Shown: positions 1 through 8,430 of the stretch, piece after piece
How positions within the stretch are numbered: position 1 is the stretch's first letter
Layout: each line of letters begins with the position of its first letter
From: Sporomusa termitida
Lineage (GTDB): Bacteria; Bacillota; Negativicutes; Sporomusales; Sporomusaceae
Assembly: GCF_007641255.1 (NCBI RefSeq)
Contig: NZ_CP036259.1
Span: forward strand, 4,714,501-4,778,500
Length of the DNA: 64,000 nt
Reading direction: 5' to 3'
The notes under the pieces: model-generated
The model's input: only the letters and a program-made list of their open reading frames with translations
What the model was told of the DNA's origin: nothing
The model's database searches: none
Made by a program: the position numbers and the translations under genes

Positions 1-56
1 CCTGATTTAGGAAAACGGTAACCGGCCTGAGCAGTGCCATCCCCGAAAACTGTCAT
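1..56 (-). other. Possible 5' end of a gene leaving the window
   Basis: A minus-strand frame opens at an ATG at position 56 and stays open to the left edge (MTVFGDGTAQAGYRFPKS). Only 18 residues are visible, so neither the family nor the reality of the gene can be judged. It lies downstream of the binding-protein gene on the same strand, where a permease gene would be expected, but nothing visible confirms that. Confidence 0.2.
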
Positions 57-150
57 TAATAATCATCCCCATGCAATTAGTTCAAATCCACTGAATGCAA
101 GCGATGTGCCGGTAGCTCATTGCACCAGTGCTTGTGTCCGGTAGCTGCCG

Positions 151-1122
151 TTATTTTGTCAGACTCTCGACAATACTATTAACTCCGCATTGTACTGCAA
201 GTGCTCCCACTGTAAAAAACGATTGATCCAAGAAGTAGACATTTCCTTGTTTCACGGCCTTTAATGCATTCCAGATGGAGTTATCGCCCAATCGCTCCCG
301 TCTGATCTCAATTCCTTTATTTTTCTTTAGGAAGATATGGTCGGGGTTAAGCTCTGCCAGCCTTTCCAGTGAAATCCTGCCAACGTTTACCGGATAGCCT
401 GCAGGAACTGCTAAACCCAACCCACTCTCAGCGTCAAAAAATGCCGGTAAGCTTTGCGTGCCATAGATATAAAAATTGCCTTTATCATCAAGTGTAATAA
501 CGGCAACAGTTTCTGTTTTACAGGGCGCTAGCTTAGCTCGTGATTGTTCAATCAAACTCTCTATTTCTATGATGCGCTGCTCTGCTGTCTGCTCCTGCCC
601 AATTACTTTAGCCACTTCCCGCGGGACATTGCGCCAGTCCCGGGCAAGTTCCCGGGTGTCCAGCAAAACAACAGGTGCAATCATGGACAACTCATTATAT
701 ATCCCCTCATTTAAAATTCCGCCAATAATTAAATCCGGTTGAACCTCCAATACTTTTTCGAGGTTTGCACTTGTTTGCCGGCCGAGATCAATTACGGGAT
801 TAACGGCAAGATAAGGTTTGAGAGATTCCCATTCTGACAGAAATCCCTGCATTTGAGTTGCTGCAACAGGTGGTGTATTTAACATAAACATCGAATCTAC
901 AAGGTTAAAAAATATAATAGCAATCCTCTCCGGCTGCTTGGCAATGAAAATCTCACGGCCTTTGGCATCTGTATAAATACGCGGGAAGGCTGCGTCCTTT
1001 CCCAGCTTCTCCACACTACCGGCCGGCTTAGCTACAAACTCCTGCTGCGTCTGATTACCGCACCCGGCTAACACCCCCGCCAAAATTACAATTGACAAAA
1101 TGAGAGGCAATACCCTATTCAC
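151..1122 (-). CDS. Iron-siderophore/cobalamin-type ABC transporter substrate-binding lipoprotein
   Basis: This 323-residue protein is a FecB/BtuF-type periplasmic binding protein that would deliver a ferric siderophore or corrinoid to an ABC permease. A lipoprotein signal is visible: a basic start, a hydrophobic stretch and the lipobox LAGC around residues 17-21. The two-lobe fold is suggested by PERIAIIFFN near residue 64 and by the conserved stretch VLEVQPDLIIGG, where the family has its usual P-D-L-I. The start is a GTG preceded by GAGGTGAAGTT. The divergent-family AraC regulator lies just upstream on the same strand, and the neighbouring genes are TonB receptors and PepSY proteins, so iron uptake is the likeliest role. 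Permease and ATPase genes are not in the window. Confidence 0.85.
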   Translation of the reverse strand: MNRVLPLILSIVILAGVLAGCGNQTQQEFVAKPAGSVEKLGKDAAFPRIYTDAKGREIFIAKQPERIAIIFFNLVDSMFMLNTPPVAATQMQGFLSEWESLKPYLAVNPVIDLGRQTSANLEKVLEVQPDLIIGGILNEGIYNELSMIAPVVLLDTRELARDWRNVPREVAKVIGQEQTAEQRIIEIESLIEQSRAKLAPCKTETVAVITLDDKGNFYIYGTQSLPAFFDAESGLGLAVPAGYPVNVGRISLERLAELNPDHIFLKKNKGIEIRRERLGDNSIWNALKAVKQGNVYFLDQSFFTVGALAVQCGVNSIVESLTK

Positions 1123-1203
1123 AACTTCACCTCAAAAATTCACATTTTCCGGCCGCTTTATTGAATCGCTTGCAAAAAAAAATCAGGAATACATATTCCC
1201 AAT

Positions 1204-2031
1204 TCATCCAGTATTTTTTTGCAAACACCTTTGTAATGTACTGGGGCAAACTCCGGTGCGCTTCTTAAAAACCTTACTGAAGTAATAGGGATCAGTGTAA
1301 CCTACGTAAGCAGATATCTTTGCCACTGAACAGCCTGTGTTGCACAGCAATTGCCGCGCATGGCTGATCCGCTGTTCAATCAGATATTCATTCGGGCTTA
1401 TATCGGCATGTTTCTGAAATAGATAGGCAAGCTGCTTACTGTTCAAACCATACTGCGCAGCCAGGTCGGGCATCGTCAAGGGTTCCATAAAATGAGCATT
1501 CATATACTCCATCACCTGTTCCACCAGCCCCCGGCTGCTTTCATTCTGCCGATTGCTGTAACAATTCAGCACCTCGTCTATAATCGCAAAAAACAACGTT
1601 TTTGTCCGCAGAGCCTGCAGACTTCCCGGCACAATACTGGTATGGTAAAATTTTTGCAATAAATCGTTGATACGGGGGGTATACCCCGGTTCCAGTTCAT
1701 AATGAGATGCTGCGTAGGAAAACAGGCTCTTGTCGTTGTCGGCAATTCTATAGTGAACTAGTATAAATTCCCACTCGCCTTCTCCTACAACCTCTTTATC
1801 CAGTGTCATACTGGGCCCTGCGTGAAAAACCCGGCCGGGCTCCATCTCATAGGTTACACCATCAAAAGTCATCCTCGCCCTGCCGCGAAGGGGAAAAACA
1901 AGCCCTGAGGCCGGTGCAGTGTATTGACCCAGCTGCTTTCTCCCCGGTTCGATCACACTTCTATGGGCGTCATGAATATCAAAGGCTATCCGGGAAAAAT
2001 ATTCTGCTATTTCATCAACATCAGCTTTCAA
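1204..2031 (-). CDS. AraC-family transcriptional regulator
   Basis: The C-terminal 100 residues form an AraC/XylS double helix-turn-helix: MPDLAAQYGLNSKQLAYLFQ is the first helix pair and VAKISAYVGYTDPYYFSKVF is the second, more conserved one. The N-terminal part is a cupin-like effector domain (PASGLVFPLRGRARMTFDG). I place the start at a TTG at 2031 because AAAGGAGG lies 8 bases before it, giving 275 residues, the normal size. The frame stays open to an ATG at 2124 that has no ribosome binding site. It is upstream of the siderophore-binding lipoprotein gene on the same strand, so it probably activates siderophore uptake (compare YbtA and PchR in the same family). Confidence 0.85.
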   Translation of the reverse strand: MKADVDEIAEYFSRIAFDIHDAHRSVIEPGRKQLGQYTAPASGLVFPLRGRARMTFDGVTYEMEPGRVFHAGPSMTLDKEVVGEGEWEFILVHYRIADNDKSLFSYAASHYELEPGYTPRINDLLQKFYHTSIVPGSLQALRTKTLFFAIIDEVLNCYSNRQNESSRGLVEQVMEYMNAHFMEPLTMPDLAAQYGLNSKQLAYLFQKHADISPNEYLIEQRISHARQLLCNTGCSVAKISAYVGYTDPYYFSKVFKKRTGVCPSTLQRCLQKNTG

Positions 2032-2173
2032 TGCGCATTCCTCCTTTAAAGCAGCAACATTCGGCCCTAAAAACAAATCAAGGCTGCCCTTACAATAACC
2101 ATAAAAATTTTTCGGGGCACACATTTTTATTCTAACGGAGCAATGCTTTAGGCATTACAGTTTTAGTCCCGCA

Positions 2174-2196
2174 GATGAAATTGATTATCATTTACA
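2174..2196. promoter_or_regulatory. Fur-box-like operator between the AraC and DUF3649 units
   Basis: The sequence around GAAATTGATTATCATTTAC matches about 14 of 19 positions of the Fur consensus GATAATGATAATCATTATC. It lies upstream of the AraC gene (minus strand) and of the decayed TonB receptor (plus strand). It would give Fe(II)-dependent repression. Assignment is by consensus only. Confidence 0.55.
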
Positions 2197-2414
2197 TTAT
2201 AATATTTTTAGTTTATGCTTGTCAATAAATAGTACCCTCTAAGTTGCTCTATTGGTTCGCCTAAGATCGAGTTGTTGAAAAAAATCTAGGTAATTTAGAA
2301 ATATGTCTATTTACTCCAGCCGCTATGCTTGATATTCTAATGTCAGGCAGTGTGTGTTGATAATAAGATTCATTACATTTAAGCAATAAAAAAACCAGCT
2401 CTATACCTCCTCTT

Positions 2415-2676
2415 CCCAATTGGGCGGCCATATTGACATTGGGCGCGCGTTATAAAACTACTGTTAACAAGGTTCCGGTCACATTCCGCGCCAACGTCGA
2501 AAATGGCTGGACGAACACTATTGGTCAGGTCTTTTCAGTAACGAGAATTATGCCGCCCTGGGCGGTCCCCGTACCTTTAATTATCGGCTCATGCATTATA
2601 AGGCAGGTATCAGCTATGAATACAGTTATTCCCAGTTTCATTCAATGGCTCAAGCAAACATTAACTGCTACCGATA
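2415..2676 (+). pseudogene. C-terminal remnant of a TonB-dependent siderophore receptor, frameshifted
   Basis: One frame from about 2421 reads WAA, then LGARYKTTVNKVPVTFRANV (2436 onward), which is the last beta-strand region of siderophore receptors. After VEN (2496-2504) the homology moves to another frame, reading HYWSGLFSNENYAALGGPRT from 2516 and ending at a TAA at 2674. The YW-SG-F and LG-PRTF pattern is the usual C-terminal signature of the family. At least one single-base frameshift is needed, and the roughly 600 N-terminal residues are absent. The last 60 bases overlap the start of the next gene. This was evidently the receptor of the DUF3649-PepSY operon, now lost. Confidence 0.75.
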
Positions 2677-2942
2677 AAACAACCCAAACCAGCCTGCGCA
2701 TCTTAGCCGCCGGTTTCGGCGGCTATGCGCTAACCACCAGCGTGCAGGCTGCTTTGGCGTTGTTATTACCCTGGCCGAAAGTCGATACTCTATTTTTCTG
2801 TGCACTGTTACCCGCCCTCATCTACCCGGCAGCACTACTCTGGATCTTTGCCGCCCCCAGCGCTCAGCACGCCTGGCGTGGTGTACTAACTGGCACACTG
2901 TTTTGCGGTATCCTGGCCTTAATTGCTGCCTGGTTAAGGTAA
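2616..2942 (+). CDS. DUF3649-type small inner-membrane protein of iron-uptake operons
   Basis: This 108-residue protein has three hydrophobic segments (about residues 30-50, 57-80 and 88-107). It also has the motif RILAAGFGGYALTT followed by LLPWPK and YPAALLWIFA, a pattern typical of DUF3649 proteins found between a TonB siderophore receptor and a PepSY protein. I start it at the ATG at 2616, 8 bases after AGGCAGG. The open frame extends further upstream only because it runs through the decayed receptor. The exact role is unknown; the family is tied to iron-siderophore handling at the inner membrane. The stop is 12 bases before the PepSY gene, so the two are cotranscribed. Confidence 0.7.
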   Translation: MNTVIPSFIQWLKQTLTATDKTTQTSLRILAAGFGGYALTTSVQAALALLLPWPKVDTLFFCALLPALIYPAALLWIFAAPSAQHAWRGVLTGTLFCGILALIAAWLR

Positions 2943-2954
2943 AGGAGAATTATT

Positions 2955-4508
2955 ATGAATCAACCTCATTTTGCTAAAAAAACTTTTACCCGGGCAATGA
3001 GTGAATTACATACCTGGGGCGGGTTAGTGTTCGGCTGGCTGTTATTCGTTATCTTTTTTACCGGCACACTGGCGGTATTTGGACAGGAAATTACGCATTG
3101 GATGCAGCCGAATGTACGGATTAACCAGGCTGCGCCTGTACAGGCGGTGGCTTCAGCTGACCAAAAACTGCGCCAGCTTGCGCCCCAGGCTGATCTCTGG
3201 ATGATTGCCCTGCCGCAAAACCGCCATCAAGATCTGGAGATTATATGGAGAAAAGGCCAGGCCATGCTGGAAAGACATTTGGACCCGCAAACTGGAGCAA
3301 TCATTAAAATGCCGGCTACCGAAGGTGGCCATTTCTTTGCCCATTTCCATTATCAATTGCATAGCGGCAAAACCGGCATGTGGCTGGTTAGTTTAGCCTC
3401 GGTTGTTATGCTGGCGGCCCTTGTGTCCGGTATTGCTATCCGCAGCCAGGTCTTTACAGATTTTTTTCGCCTGCGCTGGCGAAGAAACTGGCTGGATGCC
3501 CATACCCTATCTGGCGTTCTTACTTTACCCTTTGTCCTGTTAATTACCTATACGGGCCTGACTATTACTTTCTTCATGCTACTGCCGACAGTACCACAAG
3601 TGCTATACGGCAGCTCCTGGAAAGGGCCGGTTGCGGTAGCTGCTACTAATTTTGAACGTTCCCCGGCAAATCTTCCTGCCGAATTAGTGCCACTCACCCG
3701 TCTCCTGCCATTGGCGGAAGAAAAACTCGGCCAAGGAAAAATCTTCTTTATCCGTATCAGTAATCCCGGCGACAGGCACTCTGTCGTAACCTTTTTTCGG
3801 ACTGTTGATGACACTATTGTCGCAATGAGCGCGAGGGCATCTTTTGACGGTGTTACCGGCGAATTGCTGGGCAGTCAGACTACCTGGAACAAATATGTGC
3901 AAATCTACCGTTCGCTGGTTGGTCTGCATATTGCCAGATTCGGCGGCTACCCCATATCCTGGCTGTATTTTACCGCCGGCCTGATCAGTTGCGTCATGAT
4001 TGCCGCCGGTCTGATATTTTTTACCGTTAAACGCCGCAATCGCTATAGCCGGAGCAACGCGACAACGCAAATGCTGTACCGCGCCATCGAAGCCCTCAAT
4101 ATAACAACGGTTACCGGCATCATTATTGCCTGCCTTGCCTTTCTATGGTCCAACCGCTTGCTGCCGCCGGGGCTCAAAGACCGGGCGGATGCTGAAATAA
4201 CCGTATTTTTCAGCATATGGCTACTCATGCTGATTCACGCTTGTCTGCGCCCGCCGCTGCGCGCCTGGGCCGAGCAGCTTGGACTTGCCGCCGGACTCTG
4301 TATTGGCTTACCGGTGCTGAATGCACTAACAAGCAATGTCGGTTTATTACCGTCTATCAGGCAAAACGATTGGATGACTGCCGGCGTCGATTTAACAGCA
4401 CTCCTGCTGGGGGCCTTATTAGCAATCACAGCCTGGCGTGTTGCCTTAAAGCAGGATAAAAGTCAGGCCGCATACCACCCCTTAACTCTCCCTAACACTA
4501 ACAAATAA
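2955..4508 (+). CDS. PepSY-associated transmembrane protein (PiuB-like)
   Basis: This 517-residue membrane protein has the PepSY_TM layout. The first helix carries the conserved histidine and tryptophan (ELHTWGGLVFGWLLFVIFFT), a large extracytoplasmic region follows, and then come the FAHFHYQLH histidine cluster and more helices to residue 500. Members are thought to reduce or release iron from siderophores at the inner membrane. The RBS AAAGGAG precedes the ATG by 8 bases. It is the second gene of the DUF3649-PepSY pair whose receptor has decayed. A second, shorter PepSY protein is encoded near 8.4-9.7 kb. Confidence 0.85.
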   Translation: MNQPHFAKKTFTRAMSELHTWGGLVFGWLLFVIFFTGTLAVFGQEITHWMQPNVRINQAAPVQAVASADQKLRQLAPQADLWMIALPQNRHQDLEIIWRKGQAMLERHLDPQTGAIIKMPATEGGHFFAHFHYQLHSGKTGMWLVSLASVVMLAALVSGIAIRSQVFTDFFRLRWRRNWLDAHTLSGVLTLPFVLLITYTGLTITFFMLLPTVPQVLYGSSWKGPVAVAATNFERSPANLPAELVPLTRLLPLAEEKLGQGKIFFIRISNPGDRHSVVTFFRTVDDTIVAMSARASFDGVTGELLGSQTTWNKYVQIYRSLVGLHIARFGGYPISWLYFTAGLISCVMIAAGLIFFTVKRRNRYSRSNATTQMLYRAIEALNITTVTGIIIACLAFLWSNRLLPPGLKDRADAEITVFFSIWLLMLIHACLRPPLRAWAEQLGLAAGLCIGLPVLNALTSNVGLLPSIRQNDWMTAGVDLTALLLGALLAITAWRVALKQDKSQAAYHPLTLPNTNK

Positions 4509-4583
4509 TCAAACAGTAAAACTGACCGGCTCGGGGTTTCGCATTGTACCGGCTTCGAAACTAAGCGGGCGATTACGGTTTAG

Positions 4584-5450
4584 CTATATCTTTTGAGCCG
4601 CTAAAGCAATCCAATCTCCGCCATCCTTATATTCTTCTCCCGTTAGGCCATTCCACCGGCGCGCAATCTTGAAACCATGCCGGGCCAGTACTTCTGATAT
4701 TGTTTGCAGCGAATAATCATGAAACCACATATGATATTTTCTGCATTCTCCGTCTTCCTGAATGATCGTGTATTGATCCACCCAGGTATCGTACTCCGGA
4801 TAATCAAATCCCTGTTCTAATACGACATATTTTCCCGAATGCCAAAAACCGCCATCAGAAAACTGCCATCTATTTTTTAATCCCTCACGCTTTCTCAGTT
4901 CACGGGTGGAAACATCAAAAATAAATAAGCCATCTTTCTTCAGCGCTTTATGAACCATTCTAAGCAACCGGTCCCGCTCTTCATCAGGAAAAGTACATAG
5001 TTCTCCATATATCTGCAGAACGCTGTCAAATCTTCCATCATAGTTCATGTCAAAAAAATTCCCATGAACATAAGCAATACGCAGCTCCTGCTCCTGCGCT
5101 TTTCTCTGGGCGTATTCAATTGACCGCTTGGATAAATCAATACCGGTCATATGTATACCAAATTGACTAAAACTGCTGCTGTATAATCCCGGACCACACC
5201 CCAGATCCAACACCCTATCACCGGGTTTTAACAGAGTACTTCTCGTAAGATTTGCAACCGTCCTCTCGATAGTAGCTAGGGTTCGGCTTGCACCGTCAAA
5301 TTCAGGGGTTAAATGGGCAGCAAGCAACTGCTCAGAAATGTAAGGATCATCCCAAAACAAAACCGCGTCTTTTTCAAATAAGGCCGGTTTTTTAACCGAA
5401 TCAGCAATCCATTCGAATACTTTTTGAAATTGTGGCTCTATGATTGCCAT
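4584..5450 (-). CDS. SAM-dependent class I methyltransferase
   Basis: The 288-residue protein has the class I SAM-binding motif VLDLGCGPGLYSSSFSQFG near residues 80-100, then the acidic motif II residue in MTGIDLSKRSIEYA, and motif VQIYGELCTF further on. The substrate cannot be predicted. The start is an ATG with GGGAGGTG 6 bases upstream. Its 5' end overlaps the extended reading frame of the holin-like toxin locus just upstream, so the two may share a transcript. Nothing visible links it to iron uptake on either side. Confidence 0.85.
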   Translation of the reverse strand: MAIIEPQFQKVFEWIADSVKKPALFEKDAVLFWDDPYISEQLLAAHLTPEFDGASRTLATIERTVANLTRSTLLKPGDRVLDLGCGPGLYSSSFSQFGIHMTGIDLSKRSIEYAQRKAQEQELRIAYVHGNFFDMNYDGRFDSVLQIYGELCTFPDEERDRLLRMVHKALKKDGLFIFDVSTRELRKREGLKNRWQFSDGGFWHSGKYVVLEQGFDYPEYDTWVDQYTIIQEDGECRKYHMWFHDYSLQTISEVLARHGFKIARRWNGLTGEEYKDGGDWIALAAQKI

Positions 5451-5661
5451 TGTTGCACCTCCCCCAATTTAATTCTATGTTGCTATATATAGTGTACCAT
5501 TTCATCAATCCTTTGTATCCAGTGTTTGCGCCGGCCATTCCTATTTTTCCCGCCGCGCAGTTTGCGGCTCCCGTTTTGCCGTTATTTCTTTTGGTCGTGA
5601 CTAATACGATAAGCGTGGCCAATGCAATTGCAAATGTCAATGCTTCGTAAATCGTCATCAT
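5401..5661 (-). CDS. Holin-like type I toxin, run-on copy
   Basis: The N-terminus MMTIYEALTFAIALATLIVL is a clear member of the small holin-like toxin family (Hol-Tox, about 25-35 residues): acidic residue, Ala-Leu, then one membrane helix. Here the frame does not stop after the helix but runs on to about 86 residues and overlaps the methyltransferase start. Upstream it shares the promoter (TATGCTATATG), the GGTTAGCC leader and a hairpin next to the GGGTGG ribosome binding site with the copies at 13.2 and 19.9 kb. The antisense RNA promoter and mRNA terminator seen in those copies are missing here. It is probably a degenerate locus; ATGs at 5661 and 5658 are both possible starts. Confidence 0.5.
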   Translation of the reverse strand: MMTIYEALTFAIALATLIVLVTTKRNNGKTGAANCAAGKIGMAGANTGYKGLMKWYTIYSNIELNWGRCNNGNHRATISKSIRMDC

Positions 5662-5766
5662 ACCACCCTCTTCCTGTAACAGGAAGGGGCTAACCGTCCC
5701 CCGAGTAGCCTGCACCGTCATATAGCATATTTTGCCAAAGGTGAAAAAAATTTCCCCGGCTATGCG

Positions 5767-5799
5767 TGCCGCCTCCACTGGATGAGGGCGGCCTTTTTT
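5767..5799 (+). terminator. Terminator hairpin at the outer edge of the toxin locus
   Basis: TGCCGCC pairs with GGGCGGC, followed by a run of T. Equivalent hairpins ending in T-runs and ATTTTCCC occur at 13.35 kb and 20.11 kb, always upstream of the holin-like toxin promoter, so this is a conserved cassette boundary. Confidence 0.6.
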
Positions 5800-5997
5800 A
5801 TTTTCCCCCGGTGTACTTTCCTTACTGACGCCGGTTGGCAGACAGCCTGGCAGCGCCGGCTTTCCCCCTCTCGCATGATAGCCGAAGGTTTGCGCCCTTT
5901 ACGGCTGACGGAATTAAAATTTACTTTGTCGTAGCAACAGGAATAAGGGGGGCTCGGAGCCCTCTTGGAATGATTTGTGCATACAGGACGAAATTAA

Positions 5998-6027
5998 TTG
6001 ACATTGATTATCATTATCTTATATACT
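5998..6027 (+). promoter_or_regulatory. Fur box overlapping the TonB receptor promoter
   Basis: Bases 6000-6018 match the 19-bp Fur consensus at about 16 positions (GACATTGATTATCATTATC). They sit between and over a -35 (TTGACA, 5998-6003) and a -10 (TATACT, 6022-6027) with an 18-base spacer. Repression by Fur-Fe(II) of the receptor and its PepSY partner is a strong inference. Confidence 0.8.
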
Positions 6028-6204
6028 TTGTTTTATAGCGAAACAAGCTGAATCCGTGGCGATTACCCTGAATATAAGACAAGAAGGGTAAGTTGCATTC
6101 GTTCAGCGCTGTTTTGTTGCCTTGACCATTGCCATTGCGCCGGGACAAGCAGGCTTTCGGCATGAGCCAGGGACCATAAATCTTAAAGGAGTGTGAGGGA
6201 ACGA

Positions 6205-8370
6205 ATGAAAAAAAGAACACTAAGCCCGGCCAAAAAAAGGCTGCTGTATGCCCTGATCGGCAGCAGCCTTTTTTGGCAATATCCCGTTTACGCCGCCGCA
6301 GAAGCAGCGCAACCGCCGTCTGAACAGGCCGTCCGGGAAACAGCAGCCGCCGGTGATGCGACACAGCGTGAATTTGCCCTGGAGGGCGTGGAGGTCACAG
6401 CCGCAAAAGACGCCGGCTATGTCGCCAAACGCAGCTCTGTTTCCACCAAGACCGACACGCCACTCAACGAAACGGCTCAGTCCATCAGCGTAGTCACCCG
6501 GGAACAGATGGAAGCCCGCGCCGTACAAACCCTGGATGAAGCCATCGCCTATACGCCGGGCATCACGCCCACCACATACGGCAAAGACGCTCGCGGCTAC
6601 AGCTATGTACTCATCCGGGGGCTCAGCAGCGGCAACTATTCGTCCTTTACCGACGGCCTGCGAAACCCGGTCGGTGTGTTTGCTACAGCCAGTACCGACA
6701 CCTATGCCTTTGACCGGATTGAAATCCTGCGGGGGCCGGCTTCTATTCTCTATGGCGCCAACGCTCCCGGCGGTCTGTTTAATCAAGTTACCAAGCAGCC
6801 GCCTGAGCAGGAACTGCATGAAATCCAAGTTCAGGCTGGCAACAACGCTAATAAAAGTATTGCCCTGGATGTCGGCGGACCGGCACGTGCGGACGGTAAA
6901 CTGTTGTTTCGTCTGACAGCCCGGACCCAGGAGCAGGATTTTGAGCGGGATTATAGCAGCGGCAGAAGTGTTTTTATTGCTCCGGCGCTAACGTGGAAGC
7001 CGGCTGCCGACACGAAACTAACCATCTTAGCTAATTACCAAAAAAATGATATTAAAGGCTTTGCTACAGGCACCCGGGGAATTTTTTCATCCGATAGCCC
7101 TCTGTACGGCTATCCCAGCACACTGTTTATCGGCGAGCCGGGTTATGACCGCTTCGAGCGGGAGCAGAAACAGATCGGCTATATTTTTGAACATAAGTTC
7201 AACGATATGTGGTCAGTAACGCAGACTGCCCGCCACTCCGATATTGACATAAAATATAAATATATAGACATAGGCGGACTTAGCAGCGATGGCCGAACCT
7301 TAGAACGTGTCGCATATTCAATGCCGGAAACCTTGAGTGCCGATACCATCGATACTCATTTTCAGGCCAAATGGTCAAATGGGGAGTGGGCGCATACCGC
7401 TTTACTGGGTTTGGATTACCAGCGGCGCAACTTTGATTCCCGTTGGCTAATGGGCTCTGCCCCCAGCCTTGATTTAGTAAGCTTAAATTATGGTCAGGCG
7501 GTAACCGCGCCAACTACTCCCTTTTATTCTCAATTGTCTCATATGCGGCAGCGCGGTTTATATCTGCAGGAACAGGCGAAGTTGGGCGACCGTTGGGTGT
7601 TTTTGGCAGGCGGCCGCCGGGATTGGTATGAAAATGACGCGAATAGTATCAAACAGACGGCCAATACCGGCCGGGCCGGCATCGTCTATCATGCTACCGA
7701 CGAGCTGTCTCCGTATATCAGTTATACGAAATCCTTCGAACCGCAGGCCGGCGCGGACCGGTACGGCAAGGCTTTTGTACCGACCACCGGAACCCAGTAC
7801 GAGCTTGGCGTCCAGTACCAACCAGCCGGAAGCACTGCCCGGTTTACCGCCGCTGTATTTGACCTGCGCCAGCAAAATGTGCTGACCGCCGACCCGCTGA
7901 ATGAAATCTATACCGGCCCTGAGTACAATGTACAAACCGGAGAGGTGGCATCAAAAGGGCTGGAACTGGAAGCCCAGCTGACACCGGTTAAAGGTCTTAA
8001 TATTATCGCCGCCTATACCTTTCTGGATAATAAAACAACGAAGAGTACGGTTGCAACAGACATTGGCAACCGCACCGCGGGGATTGCCAAGCACGTCGCC
8101 TCACTCTGGACCGATTACACAATACAGGAAGGCAAGCTGAAAAGGCTTGGTTTTGGCGGCGGGCTGCGCTATATCGGTTCCCGTTATAATAGCGCCAACA
8201 CCGTCAAGCATTCGGGGGTGGTGGTGACCGATGCGATGATCCGCTATGATCTGGACGAATGGCGGCTGGCACTGAACGCCCGCAATCTGTTTGATAAGTT
8301 TTATGATGTCGGCACCGGCTATGCCGGCGAAGGCCGGACCGTGCTGCTGACAGCCACGCACCGCTGGTAA
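6205..8370 (+). CDS. TonB-dependent siderophore receptor (outer membrane)
   Basis: This 721-residue protein has a signal peptide (basic start, helix, cleavage near YAAAEAA). A plug domain follows at about residues 70-190 (SISVVTREQMEARAVQTLDE, then FDRIEILRGPASILYGANAP, and GGLFNQVTKQP). A 22-strand barrel then ends in a terminal aromatic residue (HRW). The conserved C-terminal strands are present (NARNLFDKFYDVGTGYAGEG). It imports ferric siderophores using TonB energy and proves the host has an outer membrane. I prefer the ATG at 6205 over the in-frame GTG at 6193 because GAGGGA precedes it and the signal peptide then starts MKKRT. It is followed 60 bases later by a PepSY gene. Confidence 0.95.
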   Translation: MKKRTLSPAKKRLLYALIGSSLFWQYPVYAAAEAAQPPSEQAVRETAAAGDATQREFALEGVEVTAAKDAGYVAKRSSVSTKTDTPLNETAQSISVVTREQMEARAVQTLDEAIAYTPGITPTTYGKDARGYSYVLIRGLSSGNYSSFTDGLRNPVGVFATASTDTYAFDRIEILRGPASILYGANAPGGLFNQVTKQPPEQELHEIQVQAGNNANKSIALDVGGPARADGKLLFRLTARTQEQDFERDYSSGRSVFIAPALTWKPAADTKLTILANYQKNDIKGFATGTRGIFSSDSPLYGYPSTLFIGEPGYDRFEREQKQIGYIFEHKFNDMWSVTQTARHSDIDIKYKYIDIGGLSSDGRTLERVAYSMPETLSADTIDTHFQAKWSNGEWAHTALLGLDYQRRNFDSRWLMGSAPSLDLVSLNYGQAVTAPTTPFYSQLSHMRQRGLYLQEQAKLGDRWVFLAGGRRDWYENDANSIKQTANTGRAGIVYHATDELSPYISYTKSFEPQAGADRYGKAFVPTTGTQYELGVQYQPAGSTARFTAAVFDLRQQNVLTADPLNEIYTGPEYNVQTGEVASKGLELEAQLTPVKGLNIIAAYTFLDNKTTKSTVATDIGNRTAGIAKHVASLWTDYTIQEGKLKRLGFGGGLRYIGSRYNSANTVKHSGVVVTDAMIRYDLDEWRLALNARNLFDKFYDVGTGYAGEGRTVLLTATHRW

Positions 8371-8430
8371 GAATAGAAAATATGCTGTCAGCTTCAAAAA
8401 TTTTGCGATATGCGATAAAAGGAGGGTTTC

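Noticed and set aside
6220-6828. Long minus-strand ORF of 202 codons inside the TonB receptor gene
   Set aside because: It is the antisense shadow of a clearly recognised receptor and is low in complexity.
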